Of a DNA stretch of 64,000 nt, positions 34,422-44,668 are shown in pieces. The stretch is from the NCBI RefSeq assembly GCF_019649015.1, contig NZ_BLPI01000001.1, forward strand, positions 2,021,001-2,085,000. The letters run 5' to 3'. The position numbers and the translations under genes were made by a program. Each line of letters begins with the position of its first letter. The first letter of the stretch is position 1. The notes under the pieces are model-generated. The model saw nothing but the letters and a program-made list of their open reading frames with translations, did no database searches and was not told the DNA's origin. This stretch comes from Agarivorans litoreus (GTDB lineage: Bacteria > Pseudomonadota > Gammaproteobacteria > Enterobacterales > Celerinatantimonadaceae).

Positions 34422-35070
34422 TTTCACCTCGGCCTTTACTCGCCAAGTTTTGGGCAAAGCATTCAATCTGTTTTGCCATTAGCGGATTAGTATTAGCGAG
34501 TCCTTTAGCAACGCCAAGCTGATTTTCGACACTATGATTTTGGCTCTGTTTAAATTGCGCTTGCCAGCTATCAATGCTTATTTCAAAACCAACAATGGCT
34601 TTATTTAGCTGTTCAATAAACTTATCGGGTGCATCGCTCACTTGCCAAGGCTGACTTTGGGCTTGCTCGTTTTGCTCAGTTAGCCTTTTTAACAAACTTA
34701 GCTTCCAAGCAAGATCATCTTGTTTAGTCATGGTCCCATTAATATGCACAGCTTGGTAATTCCAAGTAGGTACCACCTTTGGATTGCTTAGTTTTGAAGG
34801 GTAATAATTGGGAGAAACATAAGCATCTTCCCCTTGAAACACCACCAAAGCAGCTAGAGGATTAAGTAAACGCTTTGCTAAAGGATTAATACGAGCAATA
34901 TGCCCCTGCAAACACCAGCTATCATCAGCATTTTTAGCCAGTAGTAGAGGAACATGATCGGCCACTAAACCCGCTTCACTAACGGTACTTATACAGCCTA
35001 GAGGATATTCGCTAATTAGCGTAGATACTTGGTGCCAATCTTGTTGCTTAAAATGCCTTGGTATATGCAC
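34414..35070 (-). CDS. PaiB-like FMN-binding protein (negative transcriptional regulator family)
   Basis: 218 residues from GTG 35070 (GGGAG nine bases upstream): VHIPRHFKQQDWHQVSTLISEYPLGCIST, then ADHVPLLL, GHIARINPLAK, VVFQGEDAYVSPNYYPSK and VPTWNYQAVHINGTM, all hallmarks of the PaiB/FMN-binding split-barrel family. The longest frame begins at 35184 inside a terminator and is rejected. Although named after a Bacillus regulator, members look like flavin- or heme-binding proteins; function here is not known. Confidence 0.83.
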   Translation of the reverse strand: MHIPRHFKQQDWHQVSTLISEYPLGCISTVSEAGLVADHVPLLLAKNADDSWCLQGHIARINPLAKRLLNPLAALVVFQGEDAYVSPNYYPSKLSNPKVVPTWNYQAVHINGTMTKQDDLAWKLSLLKRLTEQNEQAQSQPWQVSDAPDKFIEQLNKAIVGFEISIDSWQAQFKQSQNHSVENQLGVAKGLANTNPLMAKQIECFAQNLASKGRGENG

Positions 35071-35154
35071 GTAGTGATGCTCCCTGGTGTTTACTCTAAA
35101 AATACAGTAACAAACCCAAGTAAATACGCTACAGAAATTCCTTTCGCCAACAGT

Positions 35155-35222
35155 AAAAAAAGCGGCCGAAGCCGCCAAAAACATAGGAAAGAATCTCCTA
35201 CACCCAATGGTGCAGGAGATTT
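35155..35222 (-). terminator. Tandem terminators after the first alkaline phosphatase gene
   Basis: On the minus strand, 10 bp after the phosphatase stop: a stem AATCTCCT / AGGAGATT (35192-35222), then a second GCGGC-TTCG-GCCGC stem followed by seven Ts (35155-35176). The second is a textbook terminator; it also excludes the longer PaiB-like start. Confidence 0.82.
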
Positions 35223-35231
35223 GGATAACAT

Positions 35232-37481
35232 CTATTGAGCGTCAAAAGCTCCTTGCATAATGTTGTAAATGGAAGTGTTATCAATCACTCGTCCGTTAAA
35301 TGCTTCCTTGTTTACGCCCCAGCTAAAGATAGGCACATCGGCATTAGTATGGTTACCCCATTTCCACGATACATCAGGAATAACACCTTTACCTTTATTG
35401 CGAATTAGCTCTAAGCCACCGGTTTCATGGTCCGCAGTAACAATAACCATTGTATTCCCGTCTGCTTTGGCCCACGCAACAACCGCTTCAACAGCACTAT
35501 CAAAATCAATAGTTTCTTGAATAGTCCGCTTGATATCATTGTTGTGGGAGGCAAAATCGATTTGCGAGCCTTCGATCATCAAGAAGAAGCCTTCAGGATT
35601 TTTAGACAAGATATCAATGGCAGTTAGGCTCATTTCAGTCAAGCTTGGAATATCTAAGCTTTCATAACTCCAGCCTTTTTCACGCTGATAGCTATTTGGT
35701 TCCAAGTAAGGGATCTCATCTTCACCAAAAATGCCCGCAAACAAAATGCTTCCATCATCAGACGCAGGTAAGTTAGGTAATTCAGCTAACATGTCTGTTC
35801 TATTATTTACTACGGTGTAACTGTTTAACGCAGCTTGCTGGCTAATTACATCAACACCACTAACCTGCTTACTACCACATAAAGTAACATTAGGTTTTAC
35901 ATCACCATACATACTGGCCGACAGCTGAACAAAGTCATTACGGTTTGGACCATGACTACCGAAACCCGCTGGCGTTGCATGTACACAATGAGAGGTTGCT
36001 ACAACACCGCCAGAACGGCCAGTTTCTTGAGCGTATTCAAGAATCGTTTTCAGTGGAGAACCGTCACCTGGGTAGGCTAGCGACAATACGCCATTGTTTA
36101 CTTTTCTCCCAGTAGCCAAAGCCGTGGCCGAAGCTGCAGAATCAGTGTAGTAGTTATCCCCGATACCACTTAACAGTTCTAAGCCAAGGCTATCAGCACT
36201 TGCAGTCTTCGCTCGACCGTGAACAGTGCCTCGCTCCATAAATAAGGTCTCGCCATGATAGGCGCGAGCCACATCTAGAGCTGGGTAGCCCATGCCGTCA
36301 CCAATGAGCAAAATTACATTTTTAGTCGGTGTCAAAGGTAATACATCAACATCGTGACTATCACTTTGCTCAGCAACGGTACCGGCATTAGTAGTCAAAG
36401 TAACTTTGTAATTTCCTTCAGCGTCTACAGTAGCTAACTGACGTGAATTAGTAGGCGTTTGAGTTTCGTCGTCAGCCAAACTCACAGCCATATCACCGCT
36501 AGCATCCCATTCATAGCTCTCTACAAAATTACTGCCATCTGCGCCAATGCTAGTATCAACACCAGCAGCGGTAATTTTGTTATGTCCAGAGACAGTGCGC
36601 ACCTTTGACATAGAAACAGGTACTGCAATTTGGCCATCACCAAGCATAGAAATAGCAAATACGTATGTCCCTGCTTCAACAGAAGCATACATCATTCCGC
36701 CAGGATAAGTAGTTAACGCTGACGCACCCTCGCTGATGTTAACTAACTGATCTTTTAAAGCTCCGTAGACGAGCGGGTTTTCCATTCCTTGTTGAACATT
36801 AAACTGAATAGCGGTAGGAGCATCAAAAGAAATTGAAGCGTGATAATTACCCGCCCCTTTATAACTAAACTTGTAGTCTTCTTTCGCTTCCCAATTACTA
36901 AAACTACCGATTAAGTAAACAGGCTTGGTTAGATTATCAAAGTCTGAATCAGTGATGTTCTCAATTAACATGCTTGGATTATCAATACCTGTTGAAGCAT
37001 CCAGCGTGAAACGAAATACTTGCTCTTGGGCATCATCTACAACAAATGTCATATTTTGATTTAAGTAATCATCAAACTTTCGTTGCAACACATACAATTC
37101 ATTAGTCACAACTTCAGCATCAAACTCTTTACCAATTGCTAAGTCTCGTTCGGCACTCCACTCAGGATCCGAAAGCTTAAACTCGTAAGACCCCTGTTCC
37201 ATGCCAAACAGCGCAATATGCACCCCCTCACCTTGGTAGTGCATTTGCGCTTCAGGCCGAGCCGACCAACCATTCATTGATCCTTTGATGTATAAACGGC
37301 AATCTTTACTTGGATTTTCAGCTAATTCTGCATCACTACAAGCATAGGGGCCTGTATCAATGCTTGTAGCAATATCATCATCTCTGTCTACATAAATATA
37401 TTCAGTATCATCTGAACAACCACCTAAAGCGGCCAATGCTGCCACCAAAACGGTTATCTTGTATTTGTTATTTAAAATCAT
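35232..37481 (-). CDS. Modular lipoprotein alkaline phosphatase, copy 1
   Basis: 749-residue lipoprotein (lipobox LGGC, Cys22). Two N-terminal beta-domains each carry a W-containing G-x-F/M-N-x-W motif (YIKGSMNGWS at 64-73; YLIGSFSNWE at 189-198) like glycogen/starch-binding E-set modules. An Ig-like region follows (about 290-380), then a PhoA-type alkaline phosphatase from about 387. The catalytic domain has metal-ligand Asp395 in LLIGDGMG, nucleophile Ser448 in YYTDSAASATALATGRK, and TADHETGG near the C-terminus. Probably a surface or periplasmic phosphomonoesterase. Paralogue of the gene at 38300-40534. No clear Pho box was found in the AT-rich upstream 290 bp. Confidence 0.9.
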   Translation of the reverse strand: MILNNKYKITVLVAALAALGGCSDDTEYIYVDRDDDIATSIDTGPYACSDAELAENPSKDCRLYIKGSMNGWSARPEAQMHYQGEGVHIALFGMEQGSYEFKLSDPEWSAERDLAIGKEFDAEVVTNELYVLQRKFDDYLNQNMTFVVDDAQEQVFRFTLDASTGIDNPSMLIENITDSDFDNLTKPVYLIGSFSNWEAKEDYKFSYKGAGNYHASISFDAPTAIQFNVQQGMENPLVYGALKDQLVNISEGASALTTYPGGMMYASVEAGTYVFAISMLGDGQIAVPVSMSKVRTVSGHNKITAAGVDTSIGADGSNFVESYEWDASGDMAVSLADDETQTPTNSRQLATVDAEGNYKVTLTTNAGTVAEQSDSHDVDVLPLTPTKNVILLIGDGMGYPALDVARAYHGETLFMERGTVHGRAKTASADSLGLELLSGIGDNYYTDSAASATALATGRKVNNGVLSLAYPGDGSPLKTILEYAQETGRSGGVVATSHCVHATPAGFGSHGPNRNDFVQLSASMYGDVKPNVTLCGSKQVSGVDVISQQAALNSYTVVNNRTDMLAELPNLPASDDGSILFAGIFGEDEIPYLEPNSYQREKGWSYESLDIPSLTEMSLTAIDILSKNPEGFFLMIEGSQIDFASHNNDIKRTIQETIDFDSAVEAVVAWAKADGNTMVIVTADHETGGLELIRNKGKGVIPDVSWKWGNHTNADVPIFSWGVNKEAFNGRVIDNTSIYNIMQGAFDAQ

Positions 37482-37774
37482 TAGCTTTCCTTTCTGCTGT
37501 AAATGAGATCATCCTTACTTTTTTAATCAGTAGGTTATTCTCATAATTAGTTTTTCTTACTTATATAAAACGTCTCTTCCTTAAGAAGAATTGAAAAACT
37601 TATATGATTAGATACCAATGAATTGTTAGTGAAATCACAGCATAAGAAAATTATAAAGGCACAGCGCACAAATCATAAATATTTGATATTAAAGGATTAA
37701 TTTAACATTAAAATCATCTAAAATAATAGCGAAATATTAGTAACCACCTTACTATTGATATTACAAATAACTAT

Positions 37775-38254
37775 TTAAGGAATGTACATTTCAATATCTT
37801 TTATTAAATTCATGGCATAACCTGCGCTAGCCAAGCCCTCAACATCGGTAGCTTTTACCTGCATTTCTCCGCTAATCCAAACCACTTCCCATGGTTCTAT
37901 CATATCTATGCCCTTGGGATGACTAACGTGAATAATTTGATTAGGTGGTGGCGGTGGTAAATGTAAACACGCGCCAAAAAATGGCACTAAAAAGAACTCG
38001 GTGATTTTGTTGCCATCACTTTCTAACGGCACAATAAAACCGGGCATACGCATATTTTGCCCATCTAGAGCGTGAACTAAGCCACCAGTTTTAATTTGTG
38101 GGGCTCGTTCATCTAACTGCACCTCATGATTAATGGGTGTCTGTACAATTTGGCCACGTTCCAACTCAGGAATGAGTGTTTGCCATGGGTTCGCCGCAGC
38201 CAACACACTCGGGCTAAGCAAAACCAGTAAACTTAAATATATAATACGCCACAT
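37775..38254 (-). CDS. DUF3299 family exported protein
   Basis: 159 residues from ATG 38254 (AAAGG seven bases upstream): signal peptide MWRIIYLSLLVLLSPSVLAA, then the DUF3299 core with MRMPGFIVPLE, FFLVPFFGACLHLPPPPPNQ and VWISGEM. The proline run followed by NQIIHV is a family hallmark. Function unknown; often near exported metal or ABC systems. The longer frame to 38293 runs into the preceding terminator. It stands between the two paralogous phosphatase genes, all leftward. Confidence 0.85.
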   Translation of the reverse strand: MWRIIYLSLLVLLSPSVLAAANPWQTLIPELERGQIVQTPINHEVQLDERAPQIKTGGLVHALDGQNMRMPGFIVPLESDGNKITEFFLVPFFGACLHLPPPPPNQIIHVSHPKGIDMIEPWEVVWISGEMQVKATDVEGLASAGYAMNLIKDIEMYIP

Positions 38255-38266
38255 AAAAAGACCTTT

Positions 38267-38288
38267 AAGCCCGACTTGTGCCGGGCTT
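38267..38288 (-). terminator. Terminator-like hairpin after the second phosphatase gene
   Basis: Perfect seven-base stem AAGCCCG / CGGGCTT, 12 bp after the phosphatase stop on the minus strand, followed by AAAGGTCTTTTT. The T-run comes late and overlaps the ribosome site of the DUF3299 gene, so some read-through is likely. Confidence 0.6.
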
Positions 38289-38299
38289 AGCATAGAGAT

Positions 38300-40534
38300 T
38301 TAGTTAGCGTCTAAAGCGCCACGCATAACATTGTAAATAGCGGTATTGTCTACCGTACGACCCACAAAGGCGTGTGAATTTAGGCCCCAAGAAGCAATAG
38401 GCACATCTACGTTAGTGTGGCTTCCCCACTGCCAACTTACCTCTGGTACAACACCGATACCGTTGGTTTTCTCAAGCACCAAACCACCGGTTTCATGGTC
38501 TGCAGTTACAATCACCATGCTGTCGCTGCGTAAATCAGACCAATTCACCACCTCTTCCACGGTCTTATCAAAAGCAATGGTTTCATGAATTAAGCGCTCT
38601 TCATCGTTGAGGTGACCAGCAAAGTCGATTTGTGAACCTTCTACCATCAATACAAAGCCATTTGGATTTTTTGACAAGATTTCAATCGCTACTTGGGTCA
38701 TTTCATTCAACTGTGGAATGTCTTGCTCTTCATAACTTTTTTGATCTCCCAAAGGCAATATGTAAGGAATTTCATCTTCACCAAAAATACCGGCAAATAG
38801 AATTTCTGCATTTGGGTCATTAGCAGGTAAAGCCGCTACCGCAGGAATCATATCGGTTTTGTTTTTCACGATAGTGTAGCCACCCAAGTCAGCTTGCTGG
38901 CTAATCACATCTACGCCATCAACTTGCTTACTGCCACATAAGGCTACGTTAGGTTTTACATCACCAAACATGCTTGTAGCTAGCGTCACAAAATCATTTC
39001 GATTTGGACCATGTGAAGCAAAAGCGGCTGGGGTAGCATGAACACAGTGCGACGTTGCCACAATACCTACCGATTTACCCTGCTTTTGCGCATATTCCAA
39101 AATGGTTTCTAAATCAGAACCATCTCCCGGACGTGCTTGAGCAATAGTGCCTGAAACCGCTTTACGGCCAGTTGAGATTGCCGTGGCTGCCGCTGCAGAG
39201 TCGGTGTAGTAATTCATGCCTAGCTCTGCCAAGTTCTCGTAACCTAAGGTATCGGCACTGGCAGTTTTAATATCGCCGCGATGCTTACCAGATTCTAGGA
39301 ATAAGGCTTCACCCATGTAGGCGCGAGTAATATCAATTTGCCCGTAACCCATACCATCGCCAATCATCATTACAATGTTATTGGCTGACTCAAGATCAAT
39401 AACATCAATCTCTTGGCTAGTGCTGGTTTGAGTCGCTAAACCTTGATTGGTGGTTAAGTTTACTTGGTAACGGCCTGTCGAATCTGCACTGGCCAGTTTG
39501 CGAATGTCGCTAATGGTTTGGCTATCATCGTCAGTTAGGGTAACGCTCATGTCACCTTCTGTGTCCCAGTGGTAACTTTGCGCAAAGGTGCTGCCGTCTG
39601 CCGTTAAGCTGGTAGGCAAGTTAGCCACCGTTACGGTGTCGTGACCAACCACTGCACGAACTTTTGCCAAGGTAAGTGGCACCGCTTGCTGACCATCACC
39701 CAAAGTAGACAGTGAAAATACGTAGCTGCCCGCTTCTACCTGTGCCGACATTTTGCCGCCTGGGTAAGTTGTCAGTGATGACTCACCTTCGGTTAAGCTA
39801 ATTGGCTGATTATCTAAAGAGCCATAAACCAATGGTGAATCGATGCCTTGGTGTAAGTTAAAGCTAATGGTACCGGCTTCTTCGAAGTTCATTTGTAGCT
39901 GGTAGTTACCTGCACCGGCATAGCTAAATTGGCTGCTGTCATCGGCTGTCCAATCGTTAAATGTACCCACTAAGTACATCGCTTGGCTTAAGTTATCAAC
40001 ATCGCTATCGGTGATGTTTTCAATCAACAATGTAGGGTTATCAATGGTGGCCGAAGCATCAAGAGTAAAACGAAACACCTGATCTTCATCGTCGGCAACG
40101 GTGATATCCATGTTTTGGTTACCAAAGTCGTCGTACTTGCGTTGCAGTTCCATTGGGATATCAAATACCACTTCAGCATCGGCGTCTTCACCAATCGCTA
40201 AGTCGCGCTCGGCACTCCAGCTTGGATCAGAGATTTTGAAGGAGTACTCACCTGGCTGCATGCTAAATAAGGCAATGTATTCACCGTCGCCTTGATAGTG
40301 CAATTGAGCTTCTGGGCGCGAAGACCAGCTATTCATAGAGCCCTTGATATACAAGCGACAATCTTTGTTGGCATCGGCAGCAATTTCTTCATCGCTACAT
40401 TTAAACGGCCCTAAATCAATACTGTCGGCGATGGGTGGATCCAAATACACATATTCGGTATCACTATTACAACCGACTACAGCAGATGCGATAGACACCC
40501 CTGCAACTACTTTTAATACTTTCCCTAAACGCAT
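38300..40534 (-). CDS. Modular lipoprotein alkaline phosphatase, copy 2
   Basis: 744 residues; lipobox VVGC (Cys22) and the same order of modules as the 35232-37481 gene: two sugar-binding-like beta-domains (YIKGSMNSWS; YLVGTFNDWT), an Ig-like segment and a PhoA-type catalytic domain (MMIGDGMGYG, YYTDSAAAATAISTGRK, TADHETGG). The two proteins align over their whole length with many identical blocks, so they arose by duplication with the DUF3299 gene left between. Start ATG 40534; GAGGAAAT upstream. Possibly acts on phosphorylated polysaccharide-bound substrates, inferred only from the modules. Confidence 0.9.
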   Translation of the reverse strand: MRLGKVLKVVAGVSIASAVVGCNSDTEYVYLDPPIADSIDLGPFKCSDEEIAADANKDCRLYIKGSMNSWSSRPEAQLHYQGDGEYIALFSMQPGEYSFKISDPSWSAERDLAIGEDADAEVVFDIPMELQRKYDDFGNQNMDITVADDEDQVFRFTLDASATIDNPTLLIENITDSDVDNLSQAMYLVGTFNDWTADDSSQFSYAGAGNYQLQMNFEEAGTISFNLHQGIDSPLVYGSLDNQPISLTEGESSLTTYPGGKMSAQVEAGSYVFSLSTLGDGQQAVPLTLAKVRAVVGHDTVTVANLPTSLTADGSTFAQSYHWDTEGDMSVTLTDDDSQTISDIRKLASADSTGRYQVNLTTNQGLATQTSTSQEIDVIDLESANNIVMMIGDGMGYGQIDITRAYMGEALFLESGKHRGDIKTASADTLGYENLAELGMNYYTDSAAAATAISTGRKAVSGTIAQARPGDGSDLETILEYAQKQGKSVGIVATSHCVHATPAAFASHGPNRNDFVTLATSMFGDVKPNVALCGSKQVDGVDVISQQADLGGYTIVKNKTDMIPAVAALPANDPNAEILFAGIFGEDEIPYILPLGDQKSYEEQDIPQLNEMTQVAIEILSKNPNGFVLMVEGSQIDFAGHLNDEERLIHETIAFDKTVEEVVNWSDLRSDSMVIVTADHETGGLVLEKTNGIGVVPEVSWQWGSHTNVDVPIASWGLNSHAFVGRTVDNTAIYNVMRGALDAN

Positions 40535-40805
40535 TACATTTCCTCAATAAGTACTGATTAACTTGCGGATACATCGAAATAAATACCGCGGGAAAGCTAG
40601 CTGCGATTAATGACACTTATATTAAGCCTATAAATCAAAAGCGGTTTACCATCTAAGTAAATGAGCAATTAAGCTCACTTAAAGATCAAAAAGAGAAAGA
40701 TTAAACTAGCGAGAAGATCAGAAAAGGCTTTCAAAATGAATCGAAAACATTTTCATAAAGTAGGAAATAAAAAATAAGAAATAATTGTGACAGACCAGAT
40801 TAATA
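40535..40805. other. A+T-rich gap upstream of phosphatase copy 2
   Basis: No coding frame. It should hold the promoter of the leftward phosphatase gene. I looked for a Pho box (two CTGTCAT-type repeats) and found no convincing one. Confidence 0.5.
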
Positions 40806-40847
40806 GTAAAAACCAAGGGAGACGCGAAACAAGCTTCCCTTGGTTAA
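40806..40847 (-). terminator. Rho-independent terminator of the chemoreceptor gene
   Basis: Leftward stem AACCAAGGGA / TCCCTTGGTT with a 15-base loop and a T-rich tail on the minus strand, immediately after the chemoreceptor stop. Confidence 0.85.
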
Positions 40848-40851
40848 ACTG

Positions 40852-42795
40852 TTACACTTTAAAGTTAGCGATACTGGCTTGAATAAGGCTACTTAGTTGG
40901 CCTACTTTTTTGGCTTGCTCTGCGGTTTGTTCGGTACCTTCTAAGCTCATTTGAGCTGCCGATTCAATGTCTTGCATCTCACTAACCACTGTTTCAGAAG
41001 TTGATAACTGTGCATCACAAGCCGCACTTACATCATCAAGCAAACGGGTGATGTCGCTTACTAATTGATGAGTTTTCTCTACTGAGTGCTGCATTTCTGA
41101 CATCAGTTCAAAACTGGTATTAGCTTGCACTTTGCCTTGTTGCATTTGCTCCTCGGTTTTCTCGGCGCCTTTCACTAAGTCACTCATCATCTGTTCGATT
41201 TGATCGGTTGAACCACGGGTTTGCTTAGCTAAGTTGCGCACCTCATCGGCAACTACCGCAAAACCACGGCCATGTTCACCAGCGCGCGCAGACTCAATCG
41301 CAGCATTAAGCGCCAACAGGTTAGTCTGTTCGGCAATGCCGTTAATCACTTCTAAGATTTTGCTGGCGTTTTTACTGTTTTGCGCTAATTCACGCATATC
41401 TACCGAGGCTGTATCTACTTGGCTCACCAAGTGCTTAATTTCATTGGTAGCCGATTGAGTCAGGGTATTTCCTTGCATCGACGCTTCATCAATCGCAATT
41501 GCCGACTGATCGGCATTACGTACATGATTGGCCACTTCATTAAAACCTTGTGACAAGCTGCCAATATGCTGGCTTACTTCTGCAACAACTTGCTGCTGCT
41601 GGCCTACTTGCCCCTTAGATTGCTGGGCCAACTGGTTTAGCTGATTGGCCGCTTCATTCAAGGTGGCAACATGCTGGTTAATGCTGGTAACCGTACCTTG
41701 CAGCAACTCAATAAATTGATTAAATGCCGCCGCCAGCTGGGCTAGTTCATCTTTACCTTTAACTTTTAAACGCTGGGTTAAATCCCCATCTCCTTGGGCA
41801 ATCGCCTGCATGGCTTGCACCATGGTAACCACAGGTTGGCGAATGAGTCGGGTAATCACCCATGCAAGCAACAATGAAATAAATACAATTGATACACCAA
41901 AAGCCAAGCTTGTGCGCGCAGTTTGGTGCAGCTGCTGAGCAATGGCTTGGCTAGATTCTCCCAAAATTTGCCATTGTGTTTGCTGGCTATCGCCGGCGCC
42001 CTGCACCACTTGTTCAGCGGCGGGGTTAAGCAAATCGTCCATCAGTAGTTGTTGTTCTTCCAGCAATTCAAAAATGCTGTTAGCGGCGACGGCAAACTGG
42101 CCCACATACTGTTCTACTTCAACAATCCACGCTTTGTGGTGCTCTCTGTTTAAGCCCTTTTTCAAATCGATAAGATCATTTTCTGCGCCAAACAACTCCA
42201 AGTAAAACTGATCTTTACTGCGGCTATCACGGCGATTTAAGTGACTCATTAATCCGATAGATGCCGCTTGAATATGATTCGCTAAACTCACGGTTAAGGC
42301 AGGTAAGCGCCCCGAGTTAAGAAGATCTAAGGTGGCATGAATATCCGATGTTTTGGCTAAAGCTTGCGGCACTAGTTGGCGCAGCACGGTGTTCTCGAAG
42401 CTACTCACCTCGGCTAACAAAGGCACCAATTCTTCGGCAAAGTGCTGATCCAACAATTGGCTGTTGCTGGTTATTTTCTCCCCATTATTAAAGGCTGCCA
42501 AATAAGGACTCTTAACCAAAGCTTGGGCTTGCTCTGCCAACTGCTGGTATTGCTGCAACAAACGCGGGTCTTCTGTTTGGCTATAGCGCGATTGCAGAAC
42601 CAAACGCTGCAAAGCATTCACCGACAGCTCACCAGCTAAGCGAGCGCTAGGCTCAACCCTAGCGGAGAATTCTACCGCTTGTTGCTCTACGCCACTAAGC
42701 GAGTAATGGCTATTCCACAGCATCAGCGCAAGCAGCAACACTATGCCCACTGGGATAAGCGCAATTTTTTGGCTTAGGTTTAATTTGTCCATCAT
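40852..42795 (-). CDS. Methyl-accepting chemotaxis protein
   Basis: 647-residue transmembrane chemoreceptor. TM1 at residues 11-27, a long helical periplasmic domain (about 30-290), TM2 ([16 protein letters not shown], near 298-313), HAMP ([26 protein letters not shown]), then the cytoplasmic coiled coil with the invariant signalling tip [35 protein letters not shown]. The periplasmic domain is helical and matches no ligand-binding family I recognise. Its ATG overlaps the stop of the upstream periplasmic-protein gene (ATGA), so the two are coupled. Confidence 0.93.
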   Translation of the reverse strand: MMDKLNLSQKIALIPVGIVLLLALMLWNSHYSLSGVEQQAVEFSARVEPSARLAGELSVNALQRLVLQSRYSQTEDPRLLQQYQQLAEQAQALVKSPYLAAFNNGEKITSNSQLLDQHFAEELVPLLAEVSSFENTVLRQLVPQALAKTSDIHATLDLLNSGRLPALTVSLANHIQAASIGLMSHLNRRDSRSKDQFYLELFGAENDLIDLKKGLNREHHKAWIVEVEQYVGQFAVAANSIFELLEEQQLLMDDLLNPAAEQVVQGAGDSQQTQWQILGESSQAIAQQLHQTARTSLAFGVSIVFISLLLAWVITRLIRQPVVTMVQAMQAIAQGDGDLTQRLKVKGKDELAQLAAAFNQFIELLQGTVTSINQHVATLNEAANQLNQLAQQSKGQVGQQQQVVAEVSQHIGSLSQGFNEVANHVRNADQSAIAIDEASMQGNTLTQSATNEIKHLVSQVDTASVDMRELAQNSKNASKILEVINGIAEQTNLLALNAAIESARAGEHGRGFAVVADEVRNLAKQTRGSTDQIEQMMSDLVKGAEKTEEQMQQGKVQANTSFELMSEMQHSVEKTHQLVSDITRLLDDVSAACDAQLSTSETVVSEMQDIESAAQMSLEGTEQTAEQAKKVGQLSSLIQASIANFKV

Positions 42796-43706
42796 AAGGC
42801 TGCCGCTCCTACCATTACCAACAAACCACTGCGTAAGCTTACAAAAGCAGCATAAGCCTGATTAGCATCGGAATAGGCGTTTACTTGCTTGGGCGAGCTG
42901 TCTTTTTCTATTTGTAAAATGGTTTTAGCGCGATGTAGCTCGGCCAGTATATTCACGCTGGTATCCACCAGTTGATAAGCACTAGACTCGCCGGCAGGCA
43001 AACGCCCCGGTTTACTCGGTTCAATAGCCAGTTGGCGAAACAGTCTTTCGAGCAAATACCAAGATTGCAAGGCAACAATGTTTACATCTGTTAGCTCTCT
43101 GCCGCTAACACTCAGCTCACTGGAAAACTGCAAAGGTAGTTCTCGGGCTTGGCTAATAAGTAGCAGTTCTGCTTGGGTTTTGTTGAGGTTGTTGGCTAAG
43201 TCTTGCAGTGAATCTCGCTCGACCAAACCTTCAAACAGGTACTCGATGAGCACCAACTGTTGATACACATCGTTAACCGATTTCCCCAATGGTCGCTCCA
43301 CTTCTGGCCCTGCAGGCACACCCAACTTAGTCATCACTTGACTCAATTGTTGCTCTAATTCCTCTAGATAAGGCATTACACTGCGTGGGCGAATGACACT
43401 ATAAGCCACTGGCTTCGACTCGATTGGGTTTAAACCTTGCGAACTTAATAAGCTAGCAGCCAAAGCACTTAGCTGACGAGTTTTAAACACCAAATGCACT
43501 GCTAATTTATCGGCAAATATCTGTGGTTCGCTCTGCAATTCACTTAAATCTTTGGCTGAGCGAATGGCCTGCAATTGCCCGCTAATAAACTGCGTTTTTT
43601 GAAACAAGTGGTTGTTATTTACAATCGCCGCGAAGCTACTAGGGCTTATCAATAACAAACACACCCACACACTACGCCACGGCTTAACAATAAGTGATAA
43701 AATCAT
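42792..43706 (-). CDS. Exported helical protein coupled to the chemoreceptor, unknown function
   Basis: 304 residues from ATG 43706 (a TTG one codon earlier is possible) with an AGGGAAGAG site. Signal peptide [18 protein letters not shown], then an almost entirely alpha-helical, leucine/glutamine-rich body ([28 protein letters not shown]-like and [17 protein letters not shown] segments). No family recognised. The 4-bp stop/start overlap with the chemoreceptor gene points to a shared task, such as presenting a ligand to the receptor's periplasmic domain. That role is inference. Confidence 0.72.
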   Translation of the reverse strand: MILSLIVKPWRSVWVCLLLISPSSFAAIVNNNHLFQKTQFISGQLQAIRSAKDLSELQSEPQIFADKLAVHLVFKTRQLSALAASLLSSQGLNPIESKPVAYSVIRPRSVMPYLEELEQQLSQVMTKLGVPAGPEVERPLGKSVNDVYQQLVLIEYLFEGLVERDSLQDLANNLNKTQAELLLISQARELPLQFSSELSVSGRELTDVNIVALQSWYLLERLFRQLAIEPSKPGRLPAGESSAYQLVDTSVNILAELHRAKTILQIEKDSSPKQVNAYSDANQAYAAFVSLRSGLLVMVGAAAL

Positions 43707-43881
43707 CAAAGTTTTTTCTCTTCCCTGAGCTGCTATTCATAGCCAAATTGATTAAGGCTTACGATGAGTTTCAGTTTTATCTTTCAAGCATAGAAAGCTT
43801 TTAAGAATAAAGCCAAGCAAGAGCCAAACCAACAAATGATGTTAGTCATAAAAAGACGACAATTGAATGACTTATATCAGC

Positions 43882-44661
43882 TTAGAGATTGAATAAGCGT
43901 TTTATGTTCTGCTGAGTGTGCAGCTGTAAATCGGCCACCGTTTGCTCGCGCAAACCAGCGACTTTTTGATAGATGTGGGGTAAATAGCAAGGTTCGTTAC
44001 GACGGCTTTTCGGCTTTGGGCGCAAATCGCGAGGTAACAAATAAGGGGCGTCGGTTTCTAGCAATAAGCGATTGTTAGGGATCTCGGTTACGCGCTGTTG
44101 CAGGTCTTCACCACGGCGTTCATCACATACCCAGCCTGTGATACCAATATATAAGTCTAAATCTAAACACGCTGTAAGTGCGGCTTTATCACTGGTAAAA
44201 CAGTGCAACACTGCACCGGGAAGCTTATCTCGCCAAGGAGTGAGAATATCGATAAAGCGTTGATGGGCATCACGTTCATGCATTACCACCGGCATGTTCA
44301 ACTCGGCAGCTAAAGCTAGCTGGGCCTCAAAAATGGCTTCTTGCTGCGGGCGCGGCGAAAAGTCACGGTTGAAATCTAAGCCACATTCCCCCACTGCCAG
44401 CACCTGTGGTTGTGCAAGCAAAGGTTTAAGCTGTTGTAATTGCTCAATAGTTACCGACTTTGCATCATGAGGGTGCACACCTGCGGTGGCATAACACAGG
44501 CCAGGCCACTGCAAAGCCAACTCGCTAACCGCGAGGCTTTCATTCATATCGCTAGCCAGCAACAACATGCCGTTTACCCCGGCTTGTTGGGCGCGAGCGA
44601 TCACTTCATCACGGTCTTTATCAAACTGCGAGCTAGTAAGGTTTAGTGCAATATCAAACAT
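43882..44661 (-). CDS. tatD: TatD-family metal-dependent DNase
   Basis: 259 residues from ATG 44661 (MFDIALNLTSSQFDKD), the usual TatD start, 7 bp after tatC; the longer frame to 44778 lies inside tatC. Metallo-hydrolase signatures: AGVHPHDAKS, VGECGLDF, VMHERDAHQRF, VLHCFTSDKA and LLLETDAPYLLPRD. Known members are 3'-5' exonucleases with roles in DNA repair and quality control; the name reflects only the tat linkage. An early residue pattern lacks the usual TDxHCHL form (here ALNLTSSQF), a known feature of the TatD branch. Confidence 0.9.
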   Translation of the reverse strand: MFDIALNLTSSQFDKDRDEVIARAQQAGVNGMLLLASDMNESLAVSELALQWPGLCYATAGVHPHDAKSVTIEQLQQLKPLLAQPQVLAVGECGLDFNRDFSPRPQQEAIFEAQLALAAELNMPVVMHERDAHQRFIDILTPWRDKLPGAVLHCFTSDKAALTACLDLDLYIGITGWVCDERRGEDLQQRVTEIPNNRLLLETDAPYLLPRDLRPKPKSRRNEPCYLPHIYQKVAGLREQTVADLQLHTQQNIKRLFNL

Positions 44662-44668
44662 GGGCGCG

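Noticed and set aside
37482-37774. Pho box ahead of phosphatase copy 1
   Set aside because: Searched for paired CTGTCAT-like repeats on both strands; only weak fragments were found.
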